NCBI GenBank assembly: GCA_902599045.1
Contig: CACKEA010000002.1
Location: 226,501-290,500, forward strand
DNA: 64,000 nucleotides
DNA from: an uncultured Alphaproteobacteria bacterium
GTDB taxonomy: Bacteria; Pseudomonadota; Alphaproteobacteria; HIMB59
Direction: 5' to 3'
The position numbers and the translations under genes are program-made. The notes beneath the pieces were generated by a model. The model was not told the origin of the DNA. It saw only the letters and a program-made list of their open reading frames with translations, and did no database searches. How positions within the stretch are numbered: position 1 is the first letter of the stretch; each line of letters opens with the position of its first letter. Shown one piece after another: positions 9,158 through 18,197 of this stretch.

Positions 9158-9535
9158 TTGGCAAGAATAGCAGGTGTAAATTTACCAGTAAATAAAAGAG
9201 CATTAGTTTCTCTCACATATATCCATGGAATTGGTGCTAAATATGCGTTGGATATTTTAAAAGCAAACAGTTTAGATCCCACTAAAAGGATAAAAGATTT
9301 TTCTGAGGAAGAAATTTCTAAAATAAGAAAATCTATAGATGAAAACTATACTGTTGAAGGTGACCTTAGAAGAGTAGTATCTCAAAATATTAAAAGATTA
9401 AAAGACTTAGGTTGCTATCGTGGTTTAAGACATCGAAAACAACTCCCTACAAGGGGTCAAAGAACACACACTAATGCAAGAACAAGAAAAGGTAAGGCTG
9501 TTGCTATTGCAGGAAAGAAAAAAGTAACTAAATAA
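9158..9535 (+). CDS. rpsM: 30S ribosomal protein S13
   Basis: S13 sits in the small-subunit head and touches P-site tRNA and bridge B1. The 125-residue protein starts at TTG (9158), giving [14 protein letters not shown], the normal N-terminus; no ATG is available. An AGGAG Shine-Dalgarno at 9146-9150 is 7 bp upstream and fixes the start. The C-terminal half has [17 protein letters not shown] and the basic tail. It opens the alpha cluster, with rpsK following after 1 bp. Confidence 0.97.
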   Translation: MARIAGVNLPVNKRALVSLTYIHGIGAKYALDILKANSLDPTKRIKDFSEEEISKIRKSIDENYTVEGDLRRVVSQNIKRLKDLGCYRGLRHRKQLPTRGQRTHTNARTRKGKAVAIAGKKKVTK

Positions 9536-9536
9536 A

Positions 9537-9935
9537 ATGGCAAAAACTGAAAAAAAATCTTCTGATAAAAAAAAATCAAAAAAAAATTTTGGACAAAATG
9601 GTGTTGTTCATATCAAAAGTTCCTTTAACAATACAATTGTTACCATTTCTGATGTAAGTGGCAATGCAGTATCATGGTCCTCCAGTGGATCCATGGGTTT
9701 TAGGGGTTCAAAAAAATCTACTCCTTATGCTGCACAAATTGCAACAGATGCAGCAGGAAAAAAAGCTTATGACAGTGGACTAAGAAAACTTGATGTTCTT
9801 ATGAAAGGCCCTGGATCTGGTAGAGAGTCAGCTCTTAGAGCATTACAAAATATTGGATTTATTATAAATAATATTAAAGACGTTACACCGCTTCCACATA
9901 ATGGATGCAGACCTAAAAAGAAAAGAAGAGTATAA
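9537..9935 (+). CDS. rpsK: 30S ribosomal protein S11
   Basis: S11 is on the small-subunit platform. The protein is 132 residues with a lysine-rich N-terminal tail, then the conserved [54 protein letters not shown] and C-terminal THNGCRPKK-type motif (here [14 protein letters not shown]). It is followed by a 22-bp gap and rpoA. Confidence 0.98.
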   Translation: MAKTEKKSSDKKKSKKNFGQNGVVHIKSSFNNTIVTISDVSGNAVSWSSSGSMGFRGSKKSTPYAAQIATDAAGKKAYDSGLRKLDVLMKGPGSGRESALRALQNIGFIINNIKDVTPLPHNGCRPKKKRRV

Positions 9936-9957
9936 ACTAAATTTATAGGAGTTAAAA

Positions 9958-10986
9958 TTGATAGAGAATAATTGGATTACCTTGGTTAAACCAAACAAAG
10001 TTGATTATAAAATCAGCGATAATAAAAAATTTGGAACAGTAGTTATTGAACCTTTGGAAAAAGGTTTCGGTACTACTTTAGGAAATGCCTTAAGGAGAGT
10101 ACTTTTGTCATCATTACAGGGCACTGCCATATCTTCAATTAAAATTAATGGTGTGCTTCATGAATTTTCTACAATAGAGGGCGTTAGAGAGGACGTAACT
10201 GATATTATCATGAACCTTAAAAATGTTACTTTCAATTCTAAAAGTAATCACTCCCAAAAGTTAAGTTTAAATGTGAAAGGACCTAAAGAAGTTCTTTCTT
10301 CAGATTTCGAAGAAAATCCTGAAGTTGAAATAGTAGATAAAGATGCCGTAATAATGAATGTTGACTCTAACAGAGAAGTAAATTTAGAAATATTCCTAGA
10401 TATAAATAAAGGTTACATTTCAGCTGAAAAAAATAAAGATAATGAAAATAAAAGTGTAGGTCAAATTATGCTAGATGCCACCTACAGTCCTGTAAAAAGA
10501 GTTTCATTTAATGTTGAAAATTCTCGTATTGGTCAAGACACTGAGTTTGATAAACTTATCTTAGATATTGAAACAAACGGAACAGTATCCCCAGATGATG
10601 CCGCTGCATTAGCTGCAAGAATTCTTCAAGATCAACTCAAACCTTTCATTAACTTTGAAGAACCAACTGAAGATGAAAGAAAAAAACTACAATCTTCAAA
10701 TGAACCGCAATTTAATAAAAATCTACTTAAGAAAGTTGATGAACTTGAGCTATCTGTTAGATCAGCGAACTGTCTAAAAAATGATAACATTTTTTATATT
10801 GGTGATTTAGTTCAGAAAACAGAAGGTGAAATGCTGAGAACACCAAATTTTGGTAGAAAGTCCCTTGATGAAATTAAGGAAGTTCTATCGTCAATGAGCC
10901 TTTCTATGGGAATGGACCTACCAGGTTGGCCGCCAGAGAATATAGAAGAATTATCAAAGAAATATGAAGATCCATTTAAGGTATAA
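9958..10986 (+). CDS. rpoA: DNA-directed RNA polymerase alpha subunit
   Basis: RpoA dimerises to nucleate RNA polymerase assembly, and its C-terminal domain contacts activators and UP elements. The 342-residue protein has the N-terminal dimerisation domain ([21 protein letters not shown]) and a complete alpha-CTD (residues about 255-325, with [14 protein letters not shown] and [16 protein letters not shown]). The start is TTG at 9958 with an AGGAG Shine-Dalgarno at 9947-9951, giving [15 protein letters not shown], typical of alphaproteobacteria. Its stop overlaps the rplQ ATG by one base. Confidence 0.97.
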   Translation: MIENNWITLVKPNKVDYKISDNKKFGTVVIEPLEKGFGTTLGNALRRVLLSSLQGTAISSIKINGVLHEFSTIEGVREDVTDIIMNLKNVTFNSKSNHSQKLSLNVKGPKEVLSSDFEENPEVEIVDKDAVIMNVDSNREVNLEIFLDINKGYISAEKNKDNENKSVGQIMLDATYSPVKRVSFNVENSRIGQDTEFDKLILDIETNGTVSPDDAAALAARILQDQLKPFINFEEPTEDERKKLQSSNEPQFNKNLLKKVDELELSVRSANCLKNDNIFYIGDLVQKTEGEMLRTPNFGRKSLDEIKEVLSSMSLSMGMDLPGWPPENIEELSKKYEDPFKV

Positions 10987-11342
10987 TGAAACACGGACTT
11001 AAACAAAGAAAGTTAAATAGAACTTCATCTCATAGATTAGCCTTACTAAAGAACTTATCTATCAGCCTTATTAAGCATGAGACTATTACAACAACTACTG
11101 AAAAAGCAAAAGAACTCAGACCTTTTATTGAGAAATTAGTGACCAAAGCAAAAAACGATAATTTAAGTAATAGAAAATATATACTGTCAAAGCTTTTTAA
11201 TAATAAGGAAGCTTGTCAAAAACTTTTTTCTGAAATTTCTAAAGAACAGAAAAGTAGAAATGGTGGGTATACTCGTATTATCAAAAAAGGCAATAGGTTT
11301 GGCGACTTTGCCCATACAAGTATCATTCAATTCGTAAAATAA
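10986..11342 (+). CDS. rplQ: 50S ribosomal protein L17
   Basis: L17 is at the tunnel-exit side of the large subunit. The protein has 118 residues with the [21 protein letters not shown]-terminus and the ETITTTTEKAKELRPFIEKLVTKAK core that define the family. The C-terminal TRIIKKGNRFGDFAHTSIIQFV ends it with no extension. It closes the alpha cluster; crcB starts 6 bp later on the same strand. Confidence 0.97.
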   Translation: MKHGLKQRKLNRTSSHRLALLKNLSISLIKHETITTTTEKAKELRPFIEKLVTKAKNDNLSNRKYILSKLFNNKEACQKLFSEISKEQKSRNGGYTRIIKKGNRFGDFAHTSIIQFVK

Positions 11343-11348
11343 TAATCA

Positions 11349-11705
11349 ATGTCATCTTATTTAGCGCTCGTGATAGGTGCTATATTAGGATCTAGCTTTC
11401 GTTACTTCTTTACTCTTTTAAATTTCACTATTTTAGGGCTACCCGCAGCAACTATATTAGTGAATATTATTGGATCTGCTATGGCAGGTTATTTTTTAAA
11501 TAAATTTAATGGTGCTCTATATATTTTTGTTTATATCGGTTTTTTTGGGAGTTTTACTACTCTATCTTCCTTCAATATGGAACTATTTTCATTAGTATCA
11601 AATAAATTTTTTATCAAAGCATTAATATATTTTTCTCTTAACATTTTTATATCTTTTCTTTTCTTTTATTTATTTCATATGATTAGTCTTAGATTTGCAA
11701 ATTAA
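11349..11705 (+). CDS. crcB: CrcB/Fluc-type fluoride channel
   Basis: Fluc proteins are small dual-topology fluoride exporters. This one has 118 residues and four hydrophobic helices. The family signatures are visible: GAILGSSFRY in TM1, the pore asparagine in NIIGSAMAG in TM2, and GFFGSFTTLSSFNME in TM3 with the Na+-site and phenylalanine-track residues. It follows rplQ by 6 bp and overlaps the next gene by 11 bp. A crcB-rluC pair is a common alphaproteobacterial arrangement, from memory. Confidence 0.9.
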   Translation: MSSYLALVIGAILGSSFRYFFTLLNFTILGLPAATILVNIIGSAMAGYFLNKFNGALYIFVYIGFFGSFTTLSSFNMELFSLVSNKFFIKALIYFSLNIFISFLFFYLFHMISLRFAN

Positions 11706-12507
11706 GATAGATCAAAGCTATAAAAGATTAGATAAGTTTTTATTTCATTATTTTGAGTCTTTACCTTTATCTTTATTACAAAGATTAATTAGAAAATACA
11801 AAATAAAAATTAATAACAAAAAATCTAAAGCTAATTCATCATTAATAAAAGGGGACGTTGTATATATATATTATAAATTTGAAATCAGTAATGACTTATC
11901 AAATACTATTAAAATCAGTAAAGATAAAAAAAAGATTTTTGAAGATCAAATTATATTTCAAAACAATGATTTTATAGCTATTAACAAAATTGATGGATAT
12001 TCTGTTCAAAGAGGGTCTAAAGTATTAATTTCATTAAAAGACATATATGAAAATGTTATCGAGCATAAATTATATATAGTTCATCGATTAGATAAAGATA
12101 CTTCAGGGCTCATGCTTTTTGCAAAAAATAGAATCACTGCTAGTAAAATCTCATCATTATTTTTAAATAATAAAATTAAAAAATATTACATTGCTGTAAC
12201 AAATACTAAATTTTATAAAAATACTGATACGTTGATTAATTATAATTCTGATAAAAAAGAATTAAAACTAGCGTATAAAAAAATTCAACTAGATAATTAT
12301 GATAATTGTTATTTGATTAAATTATTTACAGGAAAAAAACATCAAATTAGACTTCAATTCTATCTTAATAAAAATCCTATCATTGGTGATAAAAAGTTTT
12401 CTGGTAATAAATTTAATAAACTACTTCTTTGCTCTTATAAAATTATTTTTGAATTAGATGGTAAATTTTATAAATTTAAAATAAATCCTAATAAAACACT
12501 CTCATAA
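11695..12507 (+). CDS. RluC/RluD-family RNA pseudouridine synthase
   Basis: This enzyme isomerises uridine to pseudouridine in rRNA. It has an N-terminal S4-like RNA-binding part (residues 1-60, RLDKFLFHYFE...LQRLIRKYKIKIN) and a catalytic domain whose HRLDKDTSGLMLFAK motif at about residues 130-144 contains the catalytic aspartate. GKKHQIRLQF near residue 215 is the second family motif. The start is a TTG inside crcB (11 bp overlap); no ATG keeps the S4 domain. Position after crcB suggests RluC, but the exact target uridines cannot be read from sequence. Its 3' end overlaps lipB (opposite strand) by 20 bp. Confidence 0.85.
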   Translation: MQIKIDQSYKRLDKFLFHYFESLPLSLLQRLIRKYKIKINNKKSKANSSLIKGDVVYIYYKFEISNDLSNTIKISKDKKKIFEDQIIFQNNDFIAINKIDGYSVQRGSKVLISLKDIYENVIEHKLYIVHRLDKDTSGLMLFAKNRITASKISSLFLNNKIKKYYIAVTNTKFYKNTDTLINYNSDKKELKLAYKKIQLDNYDNCYLIKLFTGKKHQIRLQFYLNKNPIIGDKKFSGNKFNKLLLCSYKIIFELDGKFYKFKINPNKTLS

Positions 12508-13114
12508 ATTCCTCTTTAAGATCCTGATATATTTTTCCCTTATTATAATTTATTTTCAGAGCTTTTAAGCTGCTTATATCTTTGGAATTGAGACCACAAG
12601 GATCAATTTTCTGAAAATTATCTAAATCAAGATTAAAATTAATAGATAGCCCATGATGAATGATACCCTTTGAGTATCTTAAACCAATAAATATTATTTT
12701 TTTTAATTCATTATTGTTTTCAACCCACAAACCTCTATTTTTTTCTTTTTTTCTATAAAGTTTGATATTACTTCTCCCGAATGCTTTTATACATATATCT
12801 TCTAATGAATTTATGTAATCTATAATATTCTTTTTTCTTTTTTTTAAATTAATTAAGGGATAAATCACTAATTGGCCGGGCCCATGAAACGTAACTTTAC
12901 CACCTCTATTAACTTTAATGACAGGGATCTTATTTATTTCATTTTTTTTAAATTCTCTGGGAGTAGAACTTCCTGCAGTAAAGACATTTTCATGTTCTAA
13001 GAACCATATTTCCTCTTCTTTTATGTTTTCAGACATTTTTTGAATATGTTTATGCATTAATTGGGTTACTTCTTGATATTTTTTTTGCCCTTTTAGTTGT
13101 TTTATTTCAATCAT
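12488..13114 (-). CDS. lipB: Octanoyl-[ACP]:protein N-octanoyltransferase
   Basis: LipB moves octanoate from acyl carrier protein to lipoyl domains, the first step of endogenous lipoate synthesis. The 208-residue protein has the RGGKVTFHGPGQLVIYP motif (residues about 70-86), a lysine before the IGLRYSKGIIHHGLSIN strand, and the catalytic cysteine in DPCGLNSKDISSL. Length and order of motifs fit the family. Its 3' end converges on the RluC-type gene with overlap. A divergent tRNA-Leu gene starts 26 bp upstream. Confidence 0.94.
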   Translation of the reverse strand: MIEIKQLKGQKKYQEVTQLMHKHIQKMSENIKEEEIWFLEHENVFTAGSSTPREFKKNEINKIPVIKVNRGGKVTFHGPGQLVIYPLINLKKRKKNIIDYINSLEDICIKAFGRSNIKLYRKKEKNRGLWVENNNELKKIIFIGLRYSKGIIHHGLSINFNLDLDNFQKIDPCGLNSKDISSLKALKINYNKGKIYQDLKEEFMRVFY

Positions 13115-13139
13115 TCTTTATTAATTAAATCTATTAATT

Positions 13140-13227
13140 GCGGACGTGGCGGAACTGGTAGACGCGCAGCGTTGAGGTCGCTGTGGGATTAAATCCTGTG
13201 GAAGTTCGAGTCTTCTCGTCCGCACCA
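13140..13227 (+). tRNA. tRNA-Leu (anticodon GAG)
   Basis: An 88-nt cloverleaf. The acceptor arms GCGGACG and CGTCCGC pair fully and are followed by ACCA, so the CCA end is encoded. The anticodon stem CAGCG/CGCTG holds the loop TTGAGGT with anticodon GAG. There is a long variable arm as expected for leucine, and the T loop is TTCGAGT. It reads leucine CUC/CUU codons. Confidence 0.95.
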
Positions 13228-13231
13228 TGTA

Positions 13232-13237
13232 TATAAT
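13232..13237 (+). promoter_or_regulatory. -10-like TATAAT just before mgtE
   Basis: A perfect TATAAT lies 4 bp before the mgtE ATG, right after the tRNA-Leu CCA end. If used, transcription would start at about the start codon, giving a leaderless message. mgtE may instead be co-transcribed with the tRNA. No matching -35 is clear because that region is tRNA sequence. Confidence 0.3.
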
Positions 13238-13241
13238 ATAA

Positions 13242-14540
13242 ATGCAAAAATTTAATAAAAAAGAATATATTAAGTCAATAAAATCACTTCATTCAGCTGA
13301 TCAAGCAGACAGTATTGAAAGTCTTTCATTTGATTTACAGTCATCAATATTAAAAACTCATACTAAATACTTTCACCCAGACTTTATTGCCTATTTACGC
13401 GAAGAAACGCGGGATGATATTTTGCATATGATACCCAACAAACAATTGGTTAATTTAATTAAATATTTAGATTTAGATGATGCGGTTGAAATTCTTGGTG
13501 ATTTTGAAACTAAAGAATTAGTTGAGATACTTTCTAAGCTTGGATCTCAGCAAAGAGAAAGAATTGAAGAAAGCTTAAAGTATGATGAAAATTCTGCTGG
13601 TAGACTCATGAACAGAGACTATCTTTCTATTAAGTCTAACTTAACTGTTGGTGAACTAATAGATCAATTAAGAAATACTCGAAGAGGCCCTAAGGATTTT
13701 TATAATATTTTTATTGTAGACGACCAAAATACCCCCATTGGATATGTTCCTTCAGGAAGAGTTTTAAGATCAAAAAGATCCAAAAAATTAAGGGAAATTA
13801 TTTATAAGGACATACATATTATTAAATCTGATGAGAAAATTGAAGATATCGCATACACTTTTAGGCAGTATGGCTTAGTTTCAGCACCTGTTGTAAATTT
13901 GGATAATAAAATGATAGGTATCATGACAGTTGATGATGTTGTCGAAATTGATCATGAAGAGTCAGAAGATGATATGAGAAAATTAGGAGGTTTATTTGTA
14001 AATGACTTTTATAAAGGTGCTTTTACATCTGCCACTTCAAGATTTATCTGGTTAGGGTTAAACTTATTGACTGCCATATTAGCATCTCTTGTTATAGATA
14101 TATATTCAGAACAGTTACAGCAAATGATAGCAATAGCAGTTTTAATGCCCATAGTAGCTTCAATGGGAGGTAATGCAGGCACACAAGCTATGACAATATA
14201 TGTAAGAGCCATAGCCACAAAGGATATCAATAATTCAAACTATATTAAATTAGTTGTTAAAGAATTTTTAATAGGAAGTATTAATGGATTTGCACTTTCT
14301 TTAATAATGGGATTAATAGCTTATTATTGGTTTGATAGTCTTGTATTAGCATTTGCGATATCTTTTGCCATTTTAATAAATTTAGGTTTTGCTTGTTTAG
14401 TAGGTATAATTATCCCAATTACTATTAATAAAATGAAAATAGATCCTGCATTGGCATCTGGAATTGTTCTTACTACTTTCACAGATGTATTTGGTTTTTT
14501 ATCATTTTTATCAATTGCAACTTATATATTAAATTTATAG
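13242..14540 (+). CDS. mgtE: MgtE-type magnesium transporter
   Basis: MgtE is a dimeric Mg2+ channel gated by cytosolic Mg2+. The 432-residue protein shows the three expected parts: an N-terminal helical superhelix (about 1-125), two CBS motifs (about 130-250, ending in the GIMTVDDVVEI pattern), and five transmembrane helices (about 268-432) with MPIVASMGGNAGTQAMTIYVRA, the conserved pore region. It is preceded by tRNA-Leu and followed 9 bp later by a phosphohexomutase gene. Confidence 0.94.
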   Translation: MQKFNKKEYIKSIKSLHSADQADSIESLSFDLQSSILKTHTKYFHPDFIAYLREETRDDILHMIPNKQLVNLIKYLDLDDAVEILGDFETKELVEILSKLGSQQRERIEESLKYDENSAGRLMNRDYLSIKSNLTVGELIDQLRNTRRGPKDFYNIFIVDDQNTPIGYVPSGRVLRSKRSKKLREIIYKDIHIIKSDEKIEDIAYTFRQYGLVSAPVVNLDNKMIGIMTVDDVVEIDHEESEDDMRKLGGLFVNDFYKGAFTSATSRFIWLGLNLLTAILASLVIDIYSEQLQQMIAIAVLMPIVASMGGNAGTQAMTIYVRAIATKDINNSNYIKLVVKEFLIGSINGFALSLIMGLIAYYWFDSLVLAFAISFAILINLGFACLVGIIIPITINKMKIDPALASGIVLTTFTDVFGFLSFLSIATYILNL

Positions 14541-14549
14541 TTTATCTCG

Positions 14550-15944
14550 ATGATCAACACAGAAATACTTAGAGAATACGATATTAGGGGCATTTACCAA
14601 AAATCATTGAAATTAGAAGACGTAGAAAATATTGCAAAAAAAATCTCAAATATAATTTCTCAGATTAACACTCCAAAAATCATCATAGGTCATGATGGAA
14701 GATTATCTTCCTTAGAAATTAAAAATAAACTGATTGATACTTTCAGAAAACATGGTGTTGATGTAGTAGATATTTCACTAATACCAACTCCAGTGAGTTA
14801 TTATGCTACAAAAAAACTAGATATTCCTAATTTAATAATGATTACAGGTTCTCATAATCCAAAAGAATATAATGGATTAAAAATAATTATTAATAATAAA
14901 CCTTTTTTTGGAGAAAAGATAAAATTGTTAAACGATATAGACGATGCCTCTTTATCTTCAACATTGGGTCTATTAACATTTAAAGATGTAATTACTCCTT
15001 ACACAGGGGAAATTATTTCACAATTTAATAATTTAGATAAGCTTAAAATAGTTTGGGATCCAGGAAATGGAGCCATTGCACCAATAATTCATAAAATTAT
15101 TAATTCGATAAAAGGAACTAATATTATTTTGAATAGAAGCATAGATGGTAATTTTCCAAATCATCACCCTGATCCAACAATTAAAAAAAATATTACTCAG
15201 ATATCAAATTATATTAAAGAAAAAAAATTCGACTTAGGTATTGCATTTGATGGAGATGGTGATCGAATTGGAATATTGGATAATAAAGGAGAATTGATTT
15301 ACTCGGATATTATTTTTTTACTTTTATGTCTTGATCTTTTAAAAGAAAAAAAAGACCTAGTTGCTATAGCTGATGTAAAGTGTAGCAAAATACTTTTTGA
15401 TACGCTTAAAAATAATGGTGTCGACATTCATATGTCAAAAACGGGACATTCTTTAATTAAAGAGATGATATCTACAAAAAATGCAGATATAGCTGGTGAA
15501 ATGAGTGGACATATTTTTTATAAGTATAAATATTATGGATATGACGATGCCATATATGCTTCTTTGAAATTAATTAAGATACTCAATAATACAAAAAAAA
15601 CATTAAATGAATTAACAAGTGTTTATATGAAATCATCATCAACACCTGAGATAAAACTATATTGTGATGAAAAAATTAAATTTAGTCTTTTAGATAAAAT
15701 AGTAGAGGATATACCTAAGCATTACGATACTGGAGTCAATTTAATCACAATTGATGGTGTAAGACTAGAAACTGAAAATTTCTGGTTTCTTCTAAGAGCT
15801 TCAAATACTCAAAATTGTATAGTATTTAGACTCGAACACTTTGTTAAAGATAAATTTAAAGAAGAATTAATTAAACTAATATCAATACTTAATACATATT
15901 CACTAGATATAAAGGAATTAACTAGTTTTAATCAAACAGTCTAG
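14550..15944 (+). CDS. Phosphomannomutase/phosphoglucomutase
   Basis: Alpha-D-phosphohexomutases interconvert hexose 6- and 1-phosphates for envelope sugar synthesis. The 464-residue protein begins with the LREYDIRGIY motif. It has the phosphoserine loop TGSHNPKEYNG (about residue 99-109), the metal loop FDGDGDRIG (about 232-240), a sugar-binding GEMSGH motif (about 315), and the C-terminal phosphate loop RASNTQN. This matches the AlgC/ManB-like bacterial group; sugar specificity is not decidable here. Its 3' end overlaps the convergent carboxypeptidase gene by 27 bp. Confidence 0.92.
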   Translation: MINTEILREYDIRGIYQKSLKLEDVENIAKKISNIISQINTPKIIIGHDGRLSSLEIKNKLIDTFRKHGVDVVDISLIPTPVSYYATKKLDIPNLIMITGSHNPKEYNGLKIIINNKPFFGEKIKLLNDIDDASLSSTLGLLTFKDVITPYTGEIISQFNNLDKLKIVWDPGNGAIAPIIHKIINSIKGTNIILNRSIDGNFPNHHPDPTIKKNITQISNYIKEKKFDLGIAFDGDGDRIGILDNKGELIYSDIIFLLLCLDLLKEKKDLVAIADVKCSKILFDTLKNNGVDIHMSKTGHSLIKEMISTKNADIAGEMSGHIFYKYKYYGYDDAIYASLKLIKILNNTKKTLNELTSVYMKSSSTPEIKLYCDEKIKFSLLDKIVEDIPKHYDTGVNLITIDGVRLETENFWFLLRASNTQNCIVFRLEHFVKDKFKEELIKLISILNTYSLDIKELTSFNQTV

Positions 15945-16982
15945 TTTATTTAATTTAATCTCATTACATAAGTTTTTTGCTGTTATATGATCAACAACAT
16001 TAATATAACTTATAAAATATCTACCATTTTTTTTTATATGATGCTCAAAACTTCTGAGTATTTTTATTTTATTTTTCAGTAAATTAATATGCATCTTTGA
16101 TTTACTAATTTTTTTGAAAGAGGATGTCTGAACAGAGTAATTACTGGTACTTTTTTTTTCATTTTTAACAATTAATTTTTTATTTTCTTCATTTTTGGAC
16201 GTATTTTTATTGCTATATTTATTCATAAGAAAGTTAATTTTATTATTCCTTTCTTTAGCAGAATTTCCACCAAAATATATACCCAATAAATAATTATCGC
16301 CGTTTATCGATAAAAGTGATATCTGAAACCCAGATTTTCTTATATAGCCAGTTTTTAAACCAATATAATGATCATATTTTTTTAATAATGTATTATGAGT
16401 TGTATGATTTTTACCTTTAATTTTAACTTTAGTTTTTTTAAATCGGTGTAGTTGCTGAGGGAAATCTTTAATAATTTTAGAGCTAAGTTTGAAAATATCA
16501 TAGGCAGAAGATAGGTTAGCTCTATCTGGAAGACCATGTGGATTTGAAAAAGTTGTATTTTTTAAATTTAACTTTTTTGCATAATTGTTCATTTTTATAA
16601 CAAATTTTTTTTCACTACCTGATATTTTTTCAGCAATCGCTACAGCTGCATCATTTGCCGATTTGACTATTAATGAGTCAATCAATTCATCAACAGTGAT
16701 AAAATCCTTCTCTGCTATGCCTAATTTAGAGGGTTGTTGATAAGTTGCATGTTTAGAGAAGTACACACGATCATTTAAATTAAGCTTTTTCTGCTCTAAT
16801 TCATCAAATATTATATAAAGAGTCATAATTTTAGTAAGTGACGCTGGATAATTTTTTGTGTCCTTGTTAACTTCAAAATATATTTCTTGTGATAGGGGAT
16901 TACCTATTACACTGGCTATTTTTGCAAATAATGGATGTGATAAATTGACTATTAGAATAAAAGTAATAAGTATTATTCTCAT
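15918..16982 (-). CDS. D-alanyl-D-alanine carboxypeptidase (PBP5/6-like) with SPOR-like tail
   Basis: Serine carboxypeptidases of this family trim the terminal D-Ala from peptidoglycan stem peptides in the periplasm. An N-terminal signal peptide (MRIILITFILIVNLSHPLFA) is followed by the three active-site motifs: SLTK (S48-K51), SAN in SANDAAVA, and KTG in LKTGYIRKSG. The last 60 or so residues (HHIKKNGRYFISYINV...AKNLCNEI) look like a peptidoglycan-binding SPOR fold, separated from the catalytic part by a Lys/Asn/Ser-rich linker. The 354-residue size fits. The NDUFA12 gene is divergent with a 27-bp spacer. Confidence 0.9.
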   Translation of the reverse strand: MRIILITFILIVNLSHPLFAKIASVIGNPLSQEIYFEVNKDTKNYPASLTKIMTLYIIFDELEQKKLNLNDRVYFSKHATYQQPSKLGIAEKDFITVDELIDSLIVKSANDAAVAIAEKISGSEKKFVIKMNNYAKKLNLKNTTFSNPHGLPDRANLSSAYDIFKLSSKIIKDFPQQLHRFKKTKVKIKGKNHTTHNTLLKKYDHYIGLKTGYIRKSGFQISLLSINGDNYLLGIYFGGNSAKERNNKINFLMNKYSNKNTSKNEENKKLIVKNEKKSTSNYSVQTSSFKKISKSKMHINLLKNKIKILRSFEHHIKKNGRYFISYINVVDHITAKNLCNEIKLNKLDCLIKTS

Positions 16983-16998
16983 AAAGTTATTAATTTGT

Positions 16999-17004
16999 TA
17001 TAAA
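16999..17004 (+). promoter_or_regulatory. -10-like TATAAA before NDUFA12 gene
   Basis: TATAAA ends 5 bp before the ATG at 17010 in a 27-bp divergent spacer. Transcription from it would start at or next to the start codon. There is no Shine-Dalgarno-like sequence before this ATG, which agrees with a leaderless message, though TATAAA is frequent in such AT-rich DNA. Confidence 0.35.
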
Positions 17005-17009
17005 TATAC

Positions 17010-17318
17010 ATGTCTTTAGGTTTTAGATTATATTCTTATTTTAATGGTAATCTTGTTCATCAAGATTCGCTAGGTAATAAATATTATCATGATAAAAAAA
17101 ACTCTTCAAAACGATGGGTAGTCTATGCTCAGGGTTTTGGACCAGAGTCACTTCCAACACAATTTCATAATTGGTTACATAATACTTCTGATGAAATTTT
17201 AAATCTTGATATAGATACAAATAATCAAGAGAGTATGGTGAAAAGAAGAATACAAAAACATTCAGTAAAACATAAAGAAACTATTGATAAGGGTTATAAC
17301 AGTTGGAATCCAAAATAA
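17010..17318 (+). CDS. NADH:ubiquinone oxidoreductase accessory subunit, NDUFA12 family
   Basis: NDUFA12-family proteins are accessory subunits of complex I, found in mitochondria and alphaproteobacteria. The 102-residue protein has the family's signature run: DSLGNKYYHD, RWVVYAQGFGPESLPTQFHNWLH. It is the first gene of a plus-strand run with two MCE genes and a DUF2155 gene; NDUFA12-mlaD-DUF2155 is a familiar alphaproteobacterial neighbourhood. The 3' end overlaps the next gene by 16 bp. Confidence 0.93.
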   Translation: MSLGFRLYSYFNGNLVHQDSLGNKYYHDKKNSSKRWVVYAQGFGPESLPTQFHNWLHNTSDEILNLDIDTNNQESMVKRRIQKHSVKHKETIDKGYNSWNPK

Positions 17319-17764
17319 CACAAGAACTTGACTCTTATGACTCAATATACCATTTTAAATTAGGTATTTTATTTAGTTTTATTTTAATATTTCTTTTTTT
17401 GCTTCTTAAAAATATTTCTAATAATGACCCCATCCCTTTTATTGCCACCTTTAATTATGTTGAGGGCATCAATAATAATTCTGAAGTAAAATTAGCTGGT
17501 ATAAAGATAGGCGATGTAAATAAAATAAAGATTTCTCCTGATGGAATTATTATTAATGGTTATATTGAAAGAAAATATAATATTCCGGAGGATTCAATTA
17601 TAAAAATTAAAAGTGAAGGTATTTTTGGAAGGAAAGCACTGTCTATAGAACCTGGATTTGGTGAATACTTAGATAAATCAAATCAAAAATATGTTTTTAA
17701 TCAAACTCAAGACTCATACTCTGTTGATATGTTTCTTAGATATTTAAATGATTTAAATGAATAA
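17303..17764 (+). CDS. MlaD-like MCE-domain protein (first of two)
   Basis: MCE/MlaD proteins are single-pass inner-membrane proteins whose periplasmic ring shuttles phospholipids between membranes with an MlaFE-type ABC transporter. This 153-residue protein has a short cytosolic N-terminus, one TM helix (about 20-38) and an MCE domain (about 46-120) with VEGINNNSEVKLAGIKIGDV and the GIFGRKALSIEPG hairpin. The start is TTG at 17303 with an AAGGG element 9 bp upstream; there is no in-frame ATG before the TM. It overlaps both neighbours. Confidence 0.85.
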   Translation: MESKITQELDSYDSIYHFKLGILFSFILIFLFLLLKNISNNDPIPFIATFNYVEGINNNSEVKLAGIKIGDVNKIKISPDGIIINGYIERKYNIPEDSIIKIKSEGIFGRKALSIEPGFGEYLDKSNQKYVFNQTQDSYSVDMFLRYLNDLNE

Positions 17765-18197
17765 GAAAATAAATATAGAATTTATTCTTGGATTGTTGAT
17801 ATTAATAATATCTATAATTTGTATCTTTTATTATTCTTCTAAAATAAATCTTTTTAACAAAATCAAAACTTTTCAAATTAATTCTAGTTTTTTTGACATA
17901 GGTAATGTGAATATAGGTAACGATGTTAAAATTAAAGGTGTTAAAGTAGGGGAAGTTTCAGGTATTTCATTAGATCAAGAGAATTACATGGCAATTATTA
18001 CATCATCTATCGATGAAAGTGTAAAAATACCTAGTAACTCAACATTTAAAATATCTAATAACGGATTTATAGGATCTCCATATATAGAAATACAATTAGG
18101 AGAAAGTGAGGTACTACTTAAAAATAATGATTACACGTCTGATAATATTGATGCAGTGTCTTTGGAAGAAATTATTAATAATTTTATTTTTAAATAG
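17757..18197 (+). CDS. MlaD-like MCE-domain protein (second of two)
   Basis: A second 146-residue MCE protein directly follows the first with an 8-bp overlap. It has one TM helix (about 9-27) and an MCE domain with FFDIGNVNIGNDVKIKGVKVGEV and NGFIGSPYIEIQLG. The two share architecture but little exact sequence, so this looks like an old duplication. One MlaD is usual at this locus in other alphaproteobacteria. The permease and ATPase genes (mlaE/mlaF) are not in the window. Its 3' end overlaps the DUF2155 gene. Confidence 0.83.
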   Translation: MNKKINIEFILGLLILIISIICIFYYSSKINLFNKIKTFQINSSFFDIGNVNIGNDVKIKGVKVGEVSGISLDQENYMAIITSSIDESVKIPSNSTFKISNNGFIGSPYIEIQLGESEVLLKNNDYTSDNIDAVSLEEIINNFIFK

